Shown: positions 32,670-40,072 of the stretch, piece after piece
How positions within the stretch are numbered: the stretch's first letter is position 1
How the letters are laid out: each line of letters opens with the position of its first letter
Assembly (NCBI RefSeq): GCF_963666525.1
Contig: NZ_OY762905.1
Span: forward strand, 806,001 to 870,000
Length of the DNA: 64,000 bases
Origin: an uncultured Cohaesibacter sp.
GTDB lineage: Bacteria; Pseudomonadota; Alphaproteobacteria; Rhizobiales; Cohaesibacteraceae
Direction: 5' to 3'
Notes under the pieces: generated by a model
The model's database searches: none
What the model was told of the DNA's origin: nothing
The model's input: the letters and a program-made list of their open reading frames with translations, nothing else
Position numbers and translations under genes: made by a program

Positions 32670-33994
32670 TCGACACCCTTGAAACGCTTGGCGGCTTAAT
32701 GCGGCAAGATGGCGCCACGCTGATCTACGCGAAAAAGCTGGCTCCAAATGACAATTCCAAGAACCAAGTCTACCTGGGCGGGGATTTTTCAGTCCTGAAC
32801 ATCATTCCGCACGGAGAAGTCCAGACGGACGACAACGATGTTGCCAGCAGTGTGCGGGATCGCGCAAAGGCACCTGTCGATTTCTATTGGATTGACGAAA
32901 CCGGAAAGCACAAGGCTCCAAATGCCCAGCTCATCCTGTATCCCAAATATCCCGAAGTTCGCATGTCCGGTTTTCTAAAAGGATGCAAGAACTCTCCCGG
33001 CGATATAATGCGGGTAAGGGATGAGGGACGCGTGCTTTTTATCGGCGTTACTAAAGACGGCAAGGTTCTGGGATATGCTGCGAAGGCGGGCAGTGCTTTG
33101 GCCAACGCCGTTTATGCTCAGGATGACTGGGAAGAAGCCGGGGTATTCCTCAAGATTCCTGATGCTTCCCACTTTGGAAACACACGCGAGCAGCTTCTGG
33201 AGGCTCTGACAGGCATATACCGGAAACACTGGATACCATCACAAAAAATTGGCCCCGATGGCCTCCCTCATCCTTACAGGGCACGCAACGGAGGGGGGTA
33301 CACGTTGGAGGCGGAGCTTGGGATTTCTCCAAACGGATATTCGGAACCGGATTATCTAGGCTGGGAAATCAAGCAGTACGGCGTGAATGACTTCGAGACG
33401 TTCACGCCTAAAAGCGTTGTAACGCTGATGACGCCCGAGCCAACAGGCGGGATTTACAGAGAAAATGGTGTAGCCGATTTCCTTCGCCGCTATGGATATC
33501 CGGACAAAAAAGGCACGCCGGACCGGATCAATTTTGGTGGTGTCTATTCTTGTACCCGCCCGGCCCATGCAGAGACAGGCCTGAAGTTGCGGATGGTCGG
33601 CTATGATGCCACCACGTCCAAAATCACGGATATGAATGGCGGAGTAGCCCTTCTCGACCAGAACAACGAGGTTGCTGCACTATGGAAATTCACAGGCATC
33701 ATAGACCATTGGAACAGAAAGCACGCGCAAGCTGCATATGTTCCTTCCCTGTTTCAAAATCCCCCCCCCGAGTATCGGTTTGGTCCGAGAATCTTGCTTT
33801 GCGAAAAGACTGATCTGACACTATTCCTGAGGGCAATTTCAGACGGAGTTGTGTATTACGACCCCGGCATCAAGCTTGAACAGGCCTCATCAGCAAACCC
33901 CGTGGCCAAAAAACGTAGCCAGTTCCGTATCAGGCATGGCAACCTGACGCAGATGTATCATCAGCATGAGATTGAAGAACTGGAATTGCGCTAG
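32666..33994 (+). CDS. Type II restriction endonuclease, MvaI/BcnI family, with long N-terminal extension
   Basis: The product has 442 residues. The C-terminal half contains GYTLEAELG (211-219) and EPDYLGWEIK (227-236), the D-x4-E-x-K-type active site of the MvaI/BcnI family. These enzymes nick each strand of CCWGG or CCSGG as monomers and are about 240 residues long. Here the first 200 residues are extra; they contain beta-rich segments (QVYLGGDFSVLNIIPHG; ILYPKYPEVRMSGFL) and may be a specificity or effector domain. The ATG overlaps the vsr stop. The gene ends at a hairpin shared with the convergent phage gene. Confidence 0.8.
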   Translation: MIDTLETLGGLMRQDGATLIYAKKLAPNDNSKNQVYLGGDFSVLNIIPHGEVQTDDNDVASSVRDRAKAPVDFYWIDETGKHKAPNAQLILYPKYPEVRMSGFLKGCKNSPGDIMRVRDEGRVLFIGVTKDGKVLGYAAKAGSALANAVYAQDDWEEAGVFLKIPDASHFGNTREQLLEALTGIYRKHWIPSQKIGPDGLPHPYRARNGGGYTLEAELGISPNGYSEPDYLGWEIKQYGVNDFETFTPKSVVTLMTPEPTGGIYRENGVADFLRRYGYPDKKGTPDRINFGGVYSCTRPAHAETGLKLRMVGYDATTSKITDMNGGVALLDQNNEVAALWKFTGIIDHWNRKHAQAAYVPSLFQNPPPEYRFGPRILLCEKTDLTLFLRAISDGVVYYDPGIKLEQASSANPVAKKRSQFRIRHGNLTQMYHQHEIEELELR

Positions 33995-34018
33995 AAGAAG
34001 CTATGCTGCTCACAAAAA

Positions 34019-34041
34019 CAGGCCGCCCGAGAGCGACCTGT
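34019..34041. terminator. Bidirectional hairpin between convergent genes
   Basis: CAGGCCGC/GCGACCTG (one mismatch) flanked by AAAAA on one side and TTT on the other; it separates the restriction cassette from the leftward early operon. Confidence 0.6.
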
Positions 34042-34081
34042 TTCAATGGTATTCGAGTTCTGAAAAGACTGGCTTGGCACA

Positions 34082-34681
34082 TCAGCCTCCTGACATGCCA
34101 AACTCATCCGCCACACAGTTCAACCCTCTCTGCAGAGCACGGCTTGCATAGGCTCTCGCTTCCCGGCTCACACCGCCATTCTTGAGATCATCCAGAGACA
34201 CAGCAAAGTCCATCGCCACCACGGACAGGGCCTCGCCATATCCCGCCACCCGGCGCACAATCGCCCAGCCTTCCTTGCCCATTTCCACCTCAACGGCCTT
34301 TTGGGCACGGCGCAAGGTTTCAGCGGCTTCCAGCATGTAAATGGCAGGATCGCCAGCCTTGCCACCATCCACGCGAATGCGCGCAGGATCAATGGAGCCA
34401 ATATTGGCGCCCATGCCCTCAACCGCTCGGCGGACCATATGCGCCGCCTTGTGCTGGGCATCGTCCAGCTTGCCCTGACTGTAGAGATTTTCAATCGGAT
34501 CACGCACACGCTTTGTGACCCGTTCCATGGAACCATTGCCATCAGGGTTTTCTACCGTCACCCGCGTCAGATCCCGTTCACTGGCCAGCACTGCATTGGT
34601 TTCTTCCACCTGTCTGCAAGATGGCTTGCGCATAGCCTTTTCGCGAGCTGCCTTGCTCTCTGCATCAGCCCAATCAAGCAT
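34082..34681 (-). CDS. Unknown early phage protein
   Basis: The product has 199 residues, starting at the ATG at 34681, which overlaps the stop of the upstream small gene and has AGGAG seven bases before it. It is helical and charged; one segment (KLDDAQHKAAHMVRRAVEGMGAN) and the C-terminal YASRALQRGLNCVADEFG could form helix-turn-helix-like structures. It is the last gene of the leftward early operon. I recognise no family; late-gene regulation or a replication accessory role is possible but not shown. Confidence 0.6.
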   Translation of the reverse strand: MLDWADAESKAAREKAMRKPSCRQVEETNAVLASERDLTRVTVENPDGNGSMERVTKRVRDPIENLYSQGKLDDAQHKAAHMVRRAVEGMGANIGSIDPARIRVDGGKAGDPAIYMLEAAETLRRAQKAVEVEMGKEGWAIVRRVAGYGEALSVVAMDFAVSLDDLKNGGVSREARAYASRALQRGLNCVADEFGMSGG

Positions 34682-34916
34682 GGAAAGGCTCCTGCTGAAT
34701 CTGGTCTTTAGGTTCTGGAAACTGTCGATAGACCACACGCGCCCGGGTCTCAATGTCACTGCAGCAAACGCCAAGCCTCTTGGCGATAAGTTCGTAAGGC
34801 AGGTCTGACGCCCGCATCCTGAAAAGGTCGGGGTCATAGTCTCCGCGCCGCAGTTCCTTCGCCCTTGCGCGGTAAATCAGGTCTGAGGGCGTTGCCCCCC
34901 TTCTTTTGCTCTTCAT
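34674..34916 (-). CDS. Small basic protein with HTH-like helix pair
   Basis: The product has 80 residues. The N-terminal half is basic (MKSKRRGATPSDLIYRARAKELRRG) and the second half (YELIAKRLGVCCSDIETRARVVYRQF) could be a helix-turn-helix of the sigma-like or DUF type. It lies between the replication protein gene and the 199-residue protein gene. The family is not recognised. Confidence 0.5.
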   Translation of the reverse strand: MKSKRRGATPSDLIYRARAKELRRGDYDPDLFRMRASDLPYELIAKRLGVCCSDIETRARVVYRQFPEPKDQIQQEPFHA

Positions 34917-35026
34917 GTTTTCCCAAGCCTTCTTTTCGATGGTCTTGGGTGAGCCGGTTCCGTTTGTCTTTGCCAGGCGGGCTTTTTGCCTCTTCCCGGT
35001 TTTTGCTTCTGGCGCGTGCCGCGTCG

Positions 35027-35956
35027 TCAGCCTGCTTGTTTCGTTTCAGCCTCATAGCCCGGAGGCCAGCGGGAGCGCTGGAAGCACCCCTCTTTCCGGA
35101 GCTCAAAGTTGAAGCTGGAGAAGATCGCCGTCACCCCCTTGTGAGAACTCCAGGCTTCCCATTCCGGTGTGCCCTTCTCGATGAACACAAACTGGCTTGC
35201 CTGCTTCTTAAGCGCCGCCTGCTCGTAGCTCTGCCAGCGCTTCTGGCGAATGTAGGTCGTCAAATGTGCCTTTGGCTTGTCCGTCTGAAATGCCTTGGCG
35301 TGCTTCAGGGCCAGCCCCTGATCAGCCATGGACAAACGAGCCCAAGGGCGTCTTGCCCGCTCGAAACTGTCGCCCAAAGCCAGGGTCCAACCTTCACAAA
35401 GCTTTTCCCAATCCCCATCGATCAGCGAAGCGCCTCCCCCCACCCGGGGGGTTAGGGGGGTATTATTTGTTATATAATCCTTCTTTAGTAAGGTGCGGGT
35501 TTTCAGGTCACCTGATGATCTGGTCACCAGATTTTCAGGCTGCTGATCGACGCACGCACCCGTTTCCTGTTCGTTCTGGTCCGGTTCTGTCTTGTTCTCA
35601 TCAGCAACCGGATTTTCAGGCAGCAGAGTATCTTGTGTTTCATAGGTTTCTATCGGTGTATCGAACACATGATATTGCACGGTCCCAAAGGTGCTTTCGT
35701 CCTCGCTGCGCCCCTGTCTGCGCTCAACATATCCCGCAGCGATCAATTCCCGCATGATCCGCTGAAATTTGTCACGCCCAAGCCCGAACCGCTTTTTAAG
35801 GTGGCTCTGATTGACCTTCCAGTCTCGCGGGCGAGAAATCAAATAGGTCAGCAGTCCAAGGGCTTCCATGGAAAGCTCTGCATGCTCGAATATCTCATTG
35901 CGCAAAACAGTGAAATTCTCTCGCGGTGTCCCTCGATGAATCGTTACCTCATTCAT
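35027..35956 (-). CDS. Winged-helix replication-initiation-like phage protein
   Basis: The product has 309 residues. The first 85 residues (MNEVTIHRGTPRENFTVLRN…LLTYLISRPRDWKVNQSHLKKRFGLGRDKFQRIMRELIAAGYVERR) form a winged helix like that of phage and plasmid helix-turn-helix replication proteins. An acidic linker (about 95-160) leads to a second helical domain (EKLCEGWTLALGDSFERARRPWARL…), as in phage O-like and DnaD-like organisers. The ATG at 35956 overlaps the stop of the SNase-like gene. Role in replication is inferred from the domain and position. Confidence 0.65.
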   Translation of the reverse strand: MNEVTIHRGTPRENFTVLRNEIFEHAELSMEALGLLTYLISRPRDWKVNQSHLKKRFGLGRDKFQRIMRELIAAGYVERRQGRSEDESTFGTVQYHVFDTPIETYETQDTLLPENPVADENKTEPDQNEQETGACVDQQPENLVTRSSGDLKTRTLLKKDYITNNTPLTPRVGGGASLIDGDWEKLCEGWTLALGDSFERARRPWARLSMADQGLALKHAKAFQTDKPKAHLTTYIRQKRWQSYEQAALKKQASQFVFIEKGTPEWEAWSSHKGVTAIFSSFNFELRKEGCFQRSRWPPGYEAETKQAG

Positions 35957-36336
35957 TGGCACCACCATTTAGGCCCGTCTGGCCAGCGCCGGGCGAGACG
36001 GTTTTGGACCAGCCATTCGCCAGCATCTACACCGCCAACAGAGACCGTCACCAAAACCCGCCCATAGTATCCGCGACCATAGCTGCGCAGATGAAGCCGC
36101 CCGCGCCCCAAAAAGGATCCTAGAGCCTCCGTCGCCTTCTTGGCCAGTCGGCGCTCATTGCGGCACTTGCCGTGCAGCTCAGGCGCGTCCACGTCCTTCA
36201 GGCGGAGTTTCTCACCATTGAGCCAGAAGGTGTCCCCATCGACCACGCATGTGACCCGCTTTCCCTGCCCACAGATAGGCATCGCAGCCGCAGGGGTGAC
36301 CAGACAGAGAGACAGAACCAATAGTGCAGCCTTCAT
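35953..36336 (-). CDS. Secreted SNase-like (thermonuclease) nuclease
   Basis: The product has 127 residues. Residues 1-18 form a signal peptide (MKAALLVLSLCLVTPAAA). The core VTCVVDGDTFWLNGEKLRLKDVDAPE has the Asp and Glu of the staphylococcal-nuclease calcium site, and GYYGRVLVTVSVGG carries the catalytic-type Arg. It would act in the periplasm, where it could degrade incoming DNA or RNA. The gene is coupled by 4-bp overlaps to both neighbours in the early operon, an unusual place for a secreted enzyme. Confidence 0.8.
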   Translation of the reverse strand: MKAALLVLSLCLVTPAAAMPICGQGKRVTCVVDGDTFWLNGEKLRLKDVDAPELHGKCRNERRLAKKATEALGSFLGRGRLHLRSYGRGYYGRVLVTVSVGGVDAGEWLVQNRLARRWPDGPKWWCQ

Positions 36337-36599
36337 CTTCCAAACCTCCCTTCAACTGCTGCCATAGCCAGCGCATCGACAAACCGGCTACACATTCCCG
36401 AAGATAAAAACGCCAGAGCCAGAACCTCTCTGTTGCCAAGCCCGCTTTGCTGATAGCTCAACGTCAGAATCGGACCACATGTTTTGACGATCCGAGGCGC
36501 AAGGCAAGAGCGCCACCTCTCGAATGCATCAGAAATGCCATCACAGACGACAAGCTCGCGCTTGTAGGCCTCCTGCCGGAATGGTCGCTCATTTTTCAT
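36333..36599 (-). CDS. Small early protein of unknown function
   Basis: The product has 88 residues, is helical and contains four cysteines (VVCDGIS; SCLAP; KTCGP; GMCSRF). It is coupled by overlap to the SNase-like gene downstream and to the 55-residue protein gene upstream. No family is recognised. Confidence 0.5.
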   Translation of the reverse strand: MKNERPFRQEAYKRELVVCDGISDAFERWRSCLAPRIVKTCGPILTLSYQQSGLGNREVLALAFLSSGMCSRFVDALAMAAVEGRFGR

Positions 36600-36763
36600 T
36601 GGAACCAGCCCCGCACCGGCGCTAAGGTAACGCGGTTGCTCTTGCTCATCCCAATAGAAAACAGGATCTGCGGCCGCCCACGATCATCGTGCCGACGCTC
36701 TTCCTTCCAGTGCTGACCAACGAAACGGGGCTGCTGAGATTGGGACAATTTTCCTTTAGCCAT
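36596..36763 (-). CDS. Very small basic early protein
   Basis: The product has 55 residues, starting at the ATG at 36763, which overlaps the CII-like gene stop and has GGGAGG nine bases upstream. It is rich in Arg, Gln and Lys (SQQPRFVGQHWKEERRHDDRGRPQ). Its role is unknown. Confidence 0.5.
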   Translation of the reverse strand: MAKGKLSQSQQPRFVGQHWKEERRHDDRGRPQILFSIGMSKSNRVTLAPVRGWFQ

Positions 36764-37280
36764 CGTTTTCGACCTCCCGCATCCGCTTGATGTTCCGATT
36801 TGCTTTCTCTTCGATTTCAGCAAAGGCGTCCTTGGCGTCGGCGGCTTCCTTCTTGATCGAGCGCCACTCCTCCAGCGTCAGGATGCCGTCTTCTTCGGCT
36901 TCAAGGATGGTCTCATGCGCACCGGCGCTCTCCTTGACGCTGCGTTGCATCAGGCAGAGCAGGCTTTCATTCCGCCCCGCGTTCCGTTTCACCAGGTCAT
37001 AACCCTGCATGTCAGCCAGCCAGGCCGTCAGAGATGGATATCCAAGAAGCACCTCCATCTCCGCCACAATATCAACCGGGATGATCAGAGGATCGCCCTT
37101 GTCCTCATAGCGCTTGATCTGGGTTTCAGAAACACGCGTCACTGCGGCCAGGGCCTTGCGCCCCTTGTGGCCCCCATGACGACAAAGGCGCATCAACTGC
37201 GCTGTCTTCTCGGAGATTTCCTCGACATCTTCCAGCGAGATCAAACGCTCGCTTCCATCCGGATTCTTGATTGCCGTCAT
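36756..37280 (-). CDS. Phage regulatory protein, CII-like (CP76 family)
   Basis: The product has 174 residues. The segment TAQLMRLCRHGGHKGRKALAAVTRVSETQIKRYEDKGDPLIIPVDIVAEMEVLLGYPSLTAWLADMQGY matches the phage CII-type (CP76) pattern: a helix, a helix-turn-helix with QIKRYED, and IPVDIVAEMEVLLGYP. Such proteins activate lysogeny promoters or otherwise set early regulation. It is the first long gene of the leftward operon after the small cro-like gene. Confidence 0.7.
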   Translation of the reverse strand: MTAIKNPDGSERLISLEDVEEISEKTAQLMRLCRHGGHKGRKALAAVTRVSETQIKRYEDKGDPLIIPVDIVAEMEVLLGYPSLTAWLADMQGYDLVKRNAGRNESLLCLMQRSVKESAGAHETILEAEEDGILTLEEWRSIKKEAADAKDAFAEIEEKANRNIKRMREVENDG

Positions 37281-37508
37281 GGGCACCACCGTTGCTTTCT
37301 GGCGAGAGCGTGCCGGTGACTGGCACACTCTCGCGTGGGATAAAAGCTCAGGCCCCAAACGGGTAATTTGTGGCCTGAGAGTTGGAGGGAGTCATGCGGA
37401 ACCGGCTCACCTCAAATCAAAAGGTCCGGCAGAGTGGCGGGAGGACAAAACCAATCCGCCGGACCAGCGCAGGCCTCAGGCCCGCCGCATTCAGAATTTG
37501 GTTGATGA

Positions 37509-37769
37509 CTATGCTGCAGAAGCATCTTCCCGCTCCGCCACCGATGGGCGGGGGATACCAGAAGGCCATTCCAGATCACTCGGCCAGTTCGCATCGAAAT
37601 AGGCCAACGCCGCCTGATAGCGAGCGGTTACGAGATCGCGCCCCGAACGAAGGGCTTCAATCTTTCTGGCGTCCTTGAATAGACGGTTCGAAAGCGTCGC
37701 AATGGAGATTCCGCTCGCATTACAAAACTGATCGCTCAAGGCTACGATTTGGTTTGGCATCATCATCAT
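37509..37769 (-). CDS. Cro-like regulator
   Basis: The product has about 86 residues. Four in-frame ATGs lie together at 37760-37769; the ATG at 37769 coincides with the predicted transcription start, so the message may be leaderless. The segment IVALSDQFCNASGISIATLSNRLF looks like a helix-turn-helix. It is divergent from the repressor gene and lies under the operator-controlled leftward promoter, the position of cro. Upstream in-frame ATG 37781 and TTG 37805 lie inside the promoter and are unlikely starts. Confidence 0.6.
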   Translation of the reverse strand: MMMMPNQIVALSDQFCNASGISIATLSNRLFKDARKIEALRSGRDLVTARYQAALAYFDANWPSDLEWPSGIPRPSVAEREDASAA

Positions 37770-37776
37770 GCCAAAC

Positions 37777-37805
37777 ACCATAGGTGTTAAATAACACCAT
37801 TTCAA
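37777..37805 (-). promoter_or_regulatory. Leftward early promoter with operator in its spacer
   Basis: On the minus strand TTGAAA and TATGGT are separated by 17 bp, and the 16-bp palindrome GGTGTTATTTAACACC fills that spacer. Bound repressor would block RNA polymerase directly. Confidence 0.75.
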
Positions 37806-37845
37806 GTGTTATTTAACGAGAAGATCATTGGAGTTATTTGGTGTA
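37783..37845. promoter_or_regulatory. Repressor operator cluster, three sites
   Basis: Site 1, 37783-37798, is a perfect palindrome (GGTGTTAAATAACACC as read on +). Site 2, 37805-37820 (AGTGTTATTTAACGAG), and site 3, 37830-37845 (GGAGTTATTTGGTGTA), are weaker matches. Centres lie 22 and 25 bp apart. Site 3 touches a TATAAC at 37844-37849 that could be the -10 box of the repressor gene, which would then be leaderless. Confidence 0.7.
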
Positions 37846-37855
37846 TAACTGCACT

Positions 37856-38635
37856 ATGAGTGAAACACTTGCAGACAGAATCCAAGAGCGCTTAGACGAC
37901 CTAAGTTTGTCCATAACTGCGGCAGCCGGGCGCGTTGGGAAAAAGAAAGATCTGTTTTACAATTATATTCGCGGTCAGTCGTCTGAACCGCGCAGGGCTA
38001 CGCTTGCACTCATGGCTCAAGCGCTAGAAACCTATCCAGAATGGCTACTAGAAGGCAAAGGGCCAAAGGAAGCCACCGACCGAGTGGTTCCAACCAATCA
38101 CGATCATTTCTTTGAGGAACAAGTAACATTGCCACGTCTCGGCACCGTTGCAGCCGGGCTGTGGCGTGAATATCAGAATACCCAGGAGTTACCGGGAGAG
38201 CATCGCTCACACATGTCTCCCAACCCAAACTATCCGCTCAACGCGCAATTCACCGTCATGGTCGAGGGGAATTCGATCAACAAGCAATACCCGCATGGCT
38301 CAGAACTGCTCTGTGTGGAATTGGCTGGATATGGCACTGGCATTGAAGACCTGAAAAACAATGATCTGGTAATTATTGAGCGCCACCGGGAAGATGACGG
38401 CACCTTCGAATACACAGCCAAATATGTCTTCCTGAACTTTGAACTGAACCGGATAGAGTTCCATCCTTGGTCCACAGACCCCCATTACCAGAAGCCGCTT
38501 GTTCTACCAGAGCACTACCGCAACGCCCCCGACAAAGAACAGCTCATCCAGGTCAAGGACTATGAATCGGTCTTCGTGAAAGCCATCGTGATTAGCGGCA
38601 TTGTTCCAGCCAACGCAGCTCGCCCATTTGGATAA
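37856..38635 (+). CDS. Lysogeny repressor, XRE-S24 (CI/LexA-like)
   Basis: The product has 259 residues. The N-terminal DNA-binding domain (about 1-70) contains LSITAAAGRVGKKKDLFYNYIRG. The C-terminal S24 peptidase domain has the cleavage-site Ala-Gly at 100-101 (VAAGLW), nucleophile Ser140 in VEGNSI and the likely general-base Lys189 in FEYTAKYVF. It should self-cleave when stimulated by RecA. The ATG at 37856 lies just after operator site 3 and a TATAAC box. Divergent from the cro-like gene. Confidence 0.88.
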   Translation: MSETLADRIQERLDDLSLSITAAAGRVGKKKDLFYNYIRGQSSEPRRATLALMAQALETYPEWLLEGKGPKEATDRVVPTNHDHFFEEQVTLPRLGTVAAGLWREYQNTQELPGEHRSHMSPNPNYPLNAQFTVMVEGNSINKQYPHGSELLCVELAGYGTGIEDLKNNDLVIIERHREDDGTFEYTAKYVFLNFELNRIEFHPWSTDPHYQKPLVLPEHYRNAPDKEQLIQVKDYESVFVKAIVISGIVPANAARPFG

Positions 38636-38952
38636 ACCGACCAAAAACGAACTTTTTGCGATTCATCAATCATTACGTCAACGTTTCCAAGGCACAGACA
38701 TCACATCACGACTTTAAAAAGTGCTAGAAGGATATGAAAGGGTGCTGTCTGGGGCTTAAGTGTGAGCCTAGATCTTGCACAGTTTATTCGGCGTAGGCAG
38801 ACGAATGATGAAGCGCTCTGCCTGCCGGCCGCGAGTATACAGCATCCGACAACGCCACTAAGTGTAAATTCTAGCGTCAATCAGCTTTTCAGCATCCAGT
38901 ACAAAGATAAACTCCTACAATCTTTAAATAGAAATTTTTTTGATACTAATTT
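38636..38952. other. AT-rich gap after the repressor, no gene seen
   Basis: It holds the convergent ends of the repressor gene and the 38953 gene and no convincing coding sequence; an open stretch at 38762-38956 has no ribosome-binding site. Confidence 0.5.
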
Positions 38953-39684
38953 TTAAAACCTCAATGTAACTGAAAAAGTTTCTTTGATCCAGTCTTTATC
39001 ACTTGGTTTCAGAGAATACGATATTGCTTCACGAAGATTTTTCTTTCTGGTGGCAATCAAATTCTCACGAAATAGAGATAGAATTAACAAATTCAAGCCA
39101 CGGCAAACGCTTTTACTTCTGGTTTCCCACTTCTGCAAATCTTCCACTTTATTGCCAAAAAAACGCGGCTCATCATCGACTGACATTCTAAAAGATACGG
39201 CGGATGCATGCACCGCCTTTGAAAGCGTTGCATACTCTTTTTTTATAATGTCTAGACCAAACTTACTTTGAGCAAGGCCCGTATGCTTAGGATGCTTTCC
39301 AAAATAATCAATTAACTCCGAAAACTGATTTCTCCGTTGGCCTAACTCCCAAAGCTTCAACTCAACTGGATGATCCATAAAATAGAGGCAATTTAGATAG
39401 TTCTCTATCGCGGCGCGAAGGGACTGTAGAGCAGAACGCCATTGCCCTCCCCTAGCCAGCAAATAAGAAACCAGCAAGTCGTTTTGGCCTTCGAGCGCAA
39501 ACTGAAGAACGGATTTGCTCAGCAGATCTTGAAACAACTCTACCTTCCATGCCTGAAAGGATACCAGACGAGAGTATGACCTCATGTAAACTTCATTGCC
39601 AGACAAGCTATCGATACAAGAAATCAACTCATCCCGCCATTTTTGCTCAAACCTAGTCTGGTTTTCACGCACCTCTGGAGTCAT
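38953..39684 (-). CDS. Unknown 243-residue protein, HEPN-like features, third gene of the ParA operon
   Basis: The product is almost wholly helical. The middle (WRSALQSLRAAIENYLNCLYFMDHPVELKLWELGQRR) followed by EYATLSKAVHASAVSF is the kind of pattern seen in HEPN and other all-helical proteins of phage-defence and abortive-infection modules. The R-x4-6-H motif of HEPN RNases is not clearly present, so this is only a resemblance. The ATG overlaps the stop of the 129-residue protein (ATGA). The gene is visibly AT-richer than the phage backbone. It could be an effector whose activity is controlled by the two upstream products. Confidence 0.65.
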   Translation of the reverse strand: MTPEVRENQTRFEQKWRDELISCIDSLSGNEVYMRSYSRLVSFQAWKVELFQDLLSKSVLQFALEGQNDLLVSYLLARGGQWRSALQSLRAAIENYLNCLYFMDHPVELKLWELGQRRNQFSELIDYFGKHPKHTGLAQSKFGLDIIKKEYATLSKAVHASAVSFRMSVDDEPRFFGNKVEDLQKWETRSKSVCRGLNLLILSLFRENLIATRKKNLREAISYSLKPSDKDWIKETFSVTLRF

Positions 39685-40070
39685 GAATTTCCTCTAAGCA
39701 GAATGCTGAATGCACTATTCAATCTATTCGATGAGCCACCCTCATCTACAACACTTTCACGTACTCGCTTCATTTCAGATTCATTTTCAGCGAGATAACT
39801 CATTATCTTCCCCATAATATTTCTTGAAGAATCTCTTTCATTAAAATTTATCGGAATTTTATGAGCTTCAGCGAACTCAATCCACTCCGCCTTAGAGTAT
39901 TTAGACAGATGAGCCATAGTAGTAATTCCCATACCCATCTCTTTTCTTTGAATTGAAGACTGAGATTCCATCTTAAGAAGAGAACTTATATTCTTCGTTT
40001 CAACATTCGGAGCACTAAGCAATGCTTCCCCTAGGGCAATCAGTTCTCTAGCGAGAGAGTGAGACTTCAT
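39681..40070 (-). CDS. Unknown 129-residue protein, middle gene of the ParA operon
   Basis: The N-terminus (SLARELIALGEALLSAPNVETKNISSLLK) is helical. A short charged section (MGMGITTMAHLSKYSKAEWIEFAEAHKIPINFNERDSSRNIMGKIMSYLAENE) looks like a SAP/DNA-end-binding or Rho-N-like helix-extended-helix: the pattern SKAEWIEFAEAHKIPI … RNIMGKIMSYL is reminiscent. It is coupled to both neighbours (2-bp gap upstream, 4-bp overlap downstream). It may be the partner that links the ParA ATPase to DNA or to the third protein. Function is unknown. Confidence 0.65.
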   Translation of the reverse strand: MKSHSLARELIALGEALLSAPNVETKNISSLLKMESQSSIQRKEMGMGITTMAHLSKYSKAEWIEFAEAHKIPINFNERDSSRNIMGKIMSYLAENESEMKRVRESVVDEGGSSNRLNSAFSILLRGNS

Positions 40071-40072
40071 AT

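Noticed and set aside
34834-35055. Lys/Arg-rich minus-strand frame between the replication gene and the 80-residue gene
   Set aside because: It overlaps both neighbours by tens of bases and has low complexity; the gap it covers is only 110 bp. I judged it non-coding, though not with certainty.
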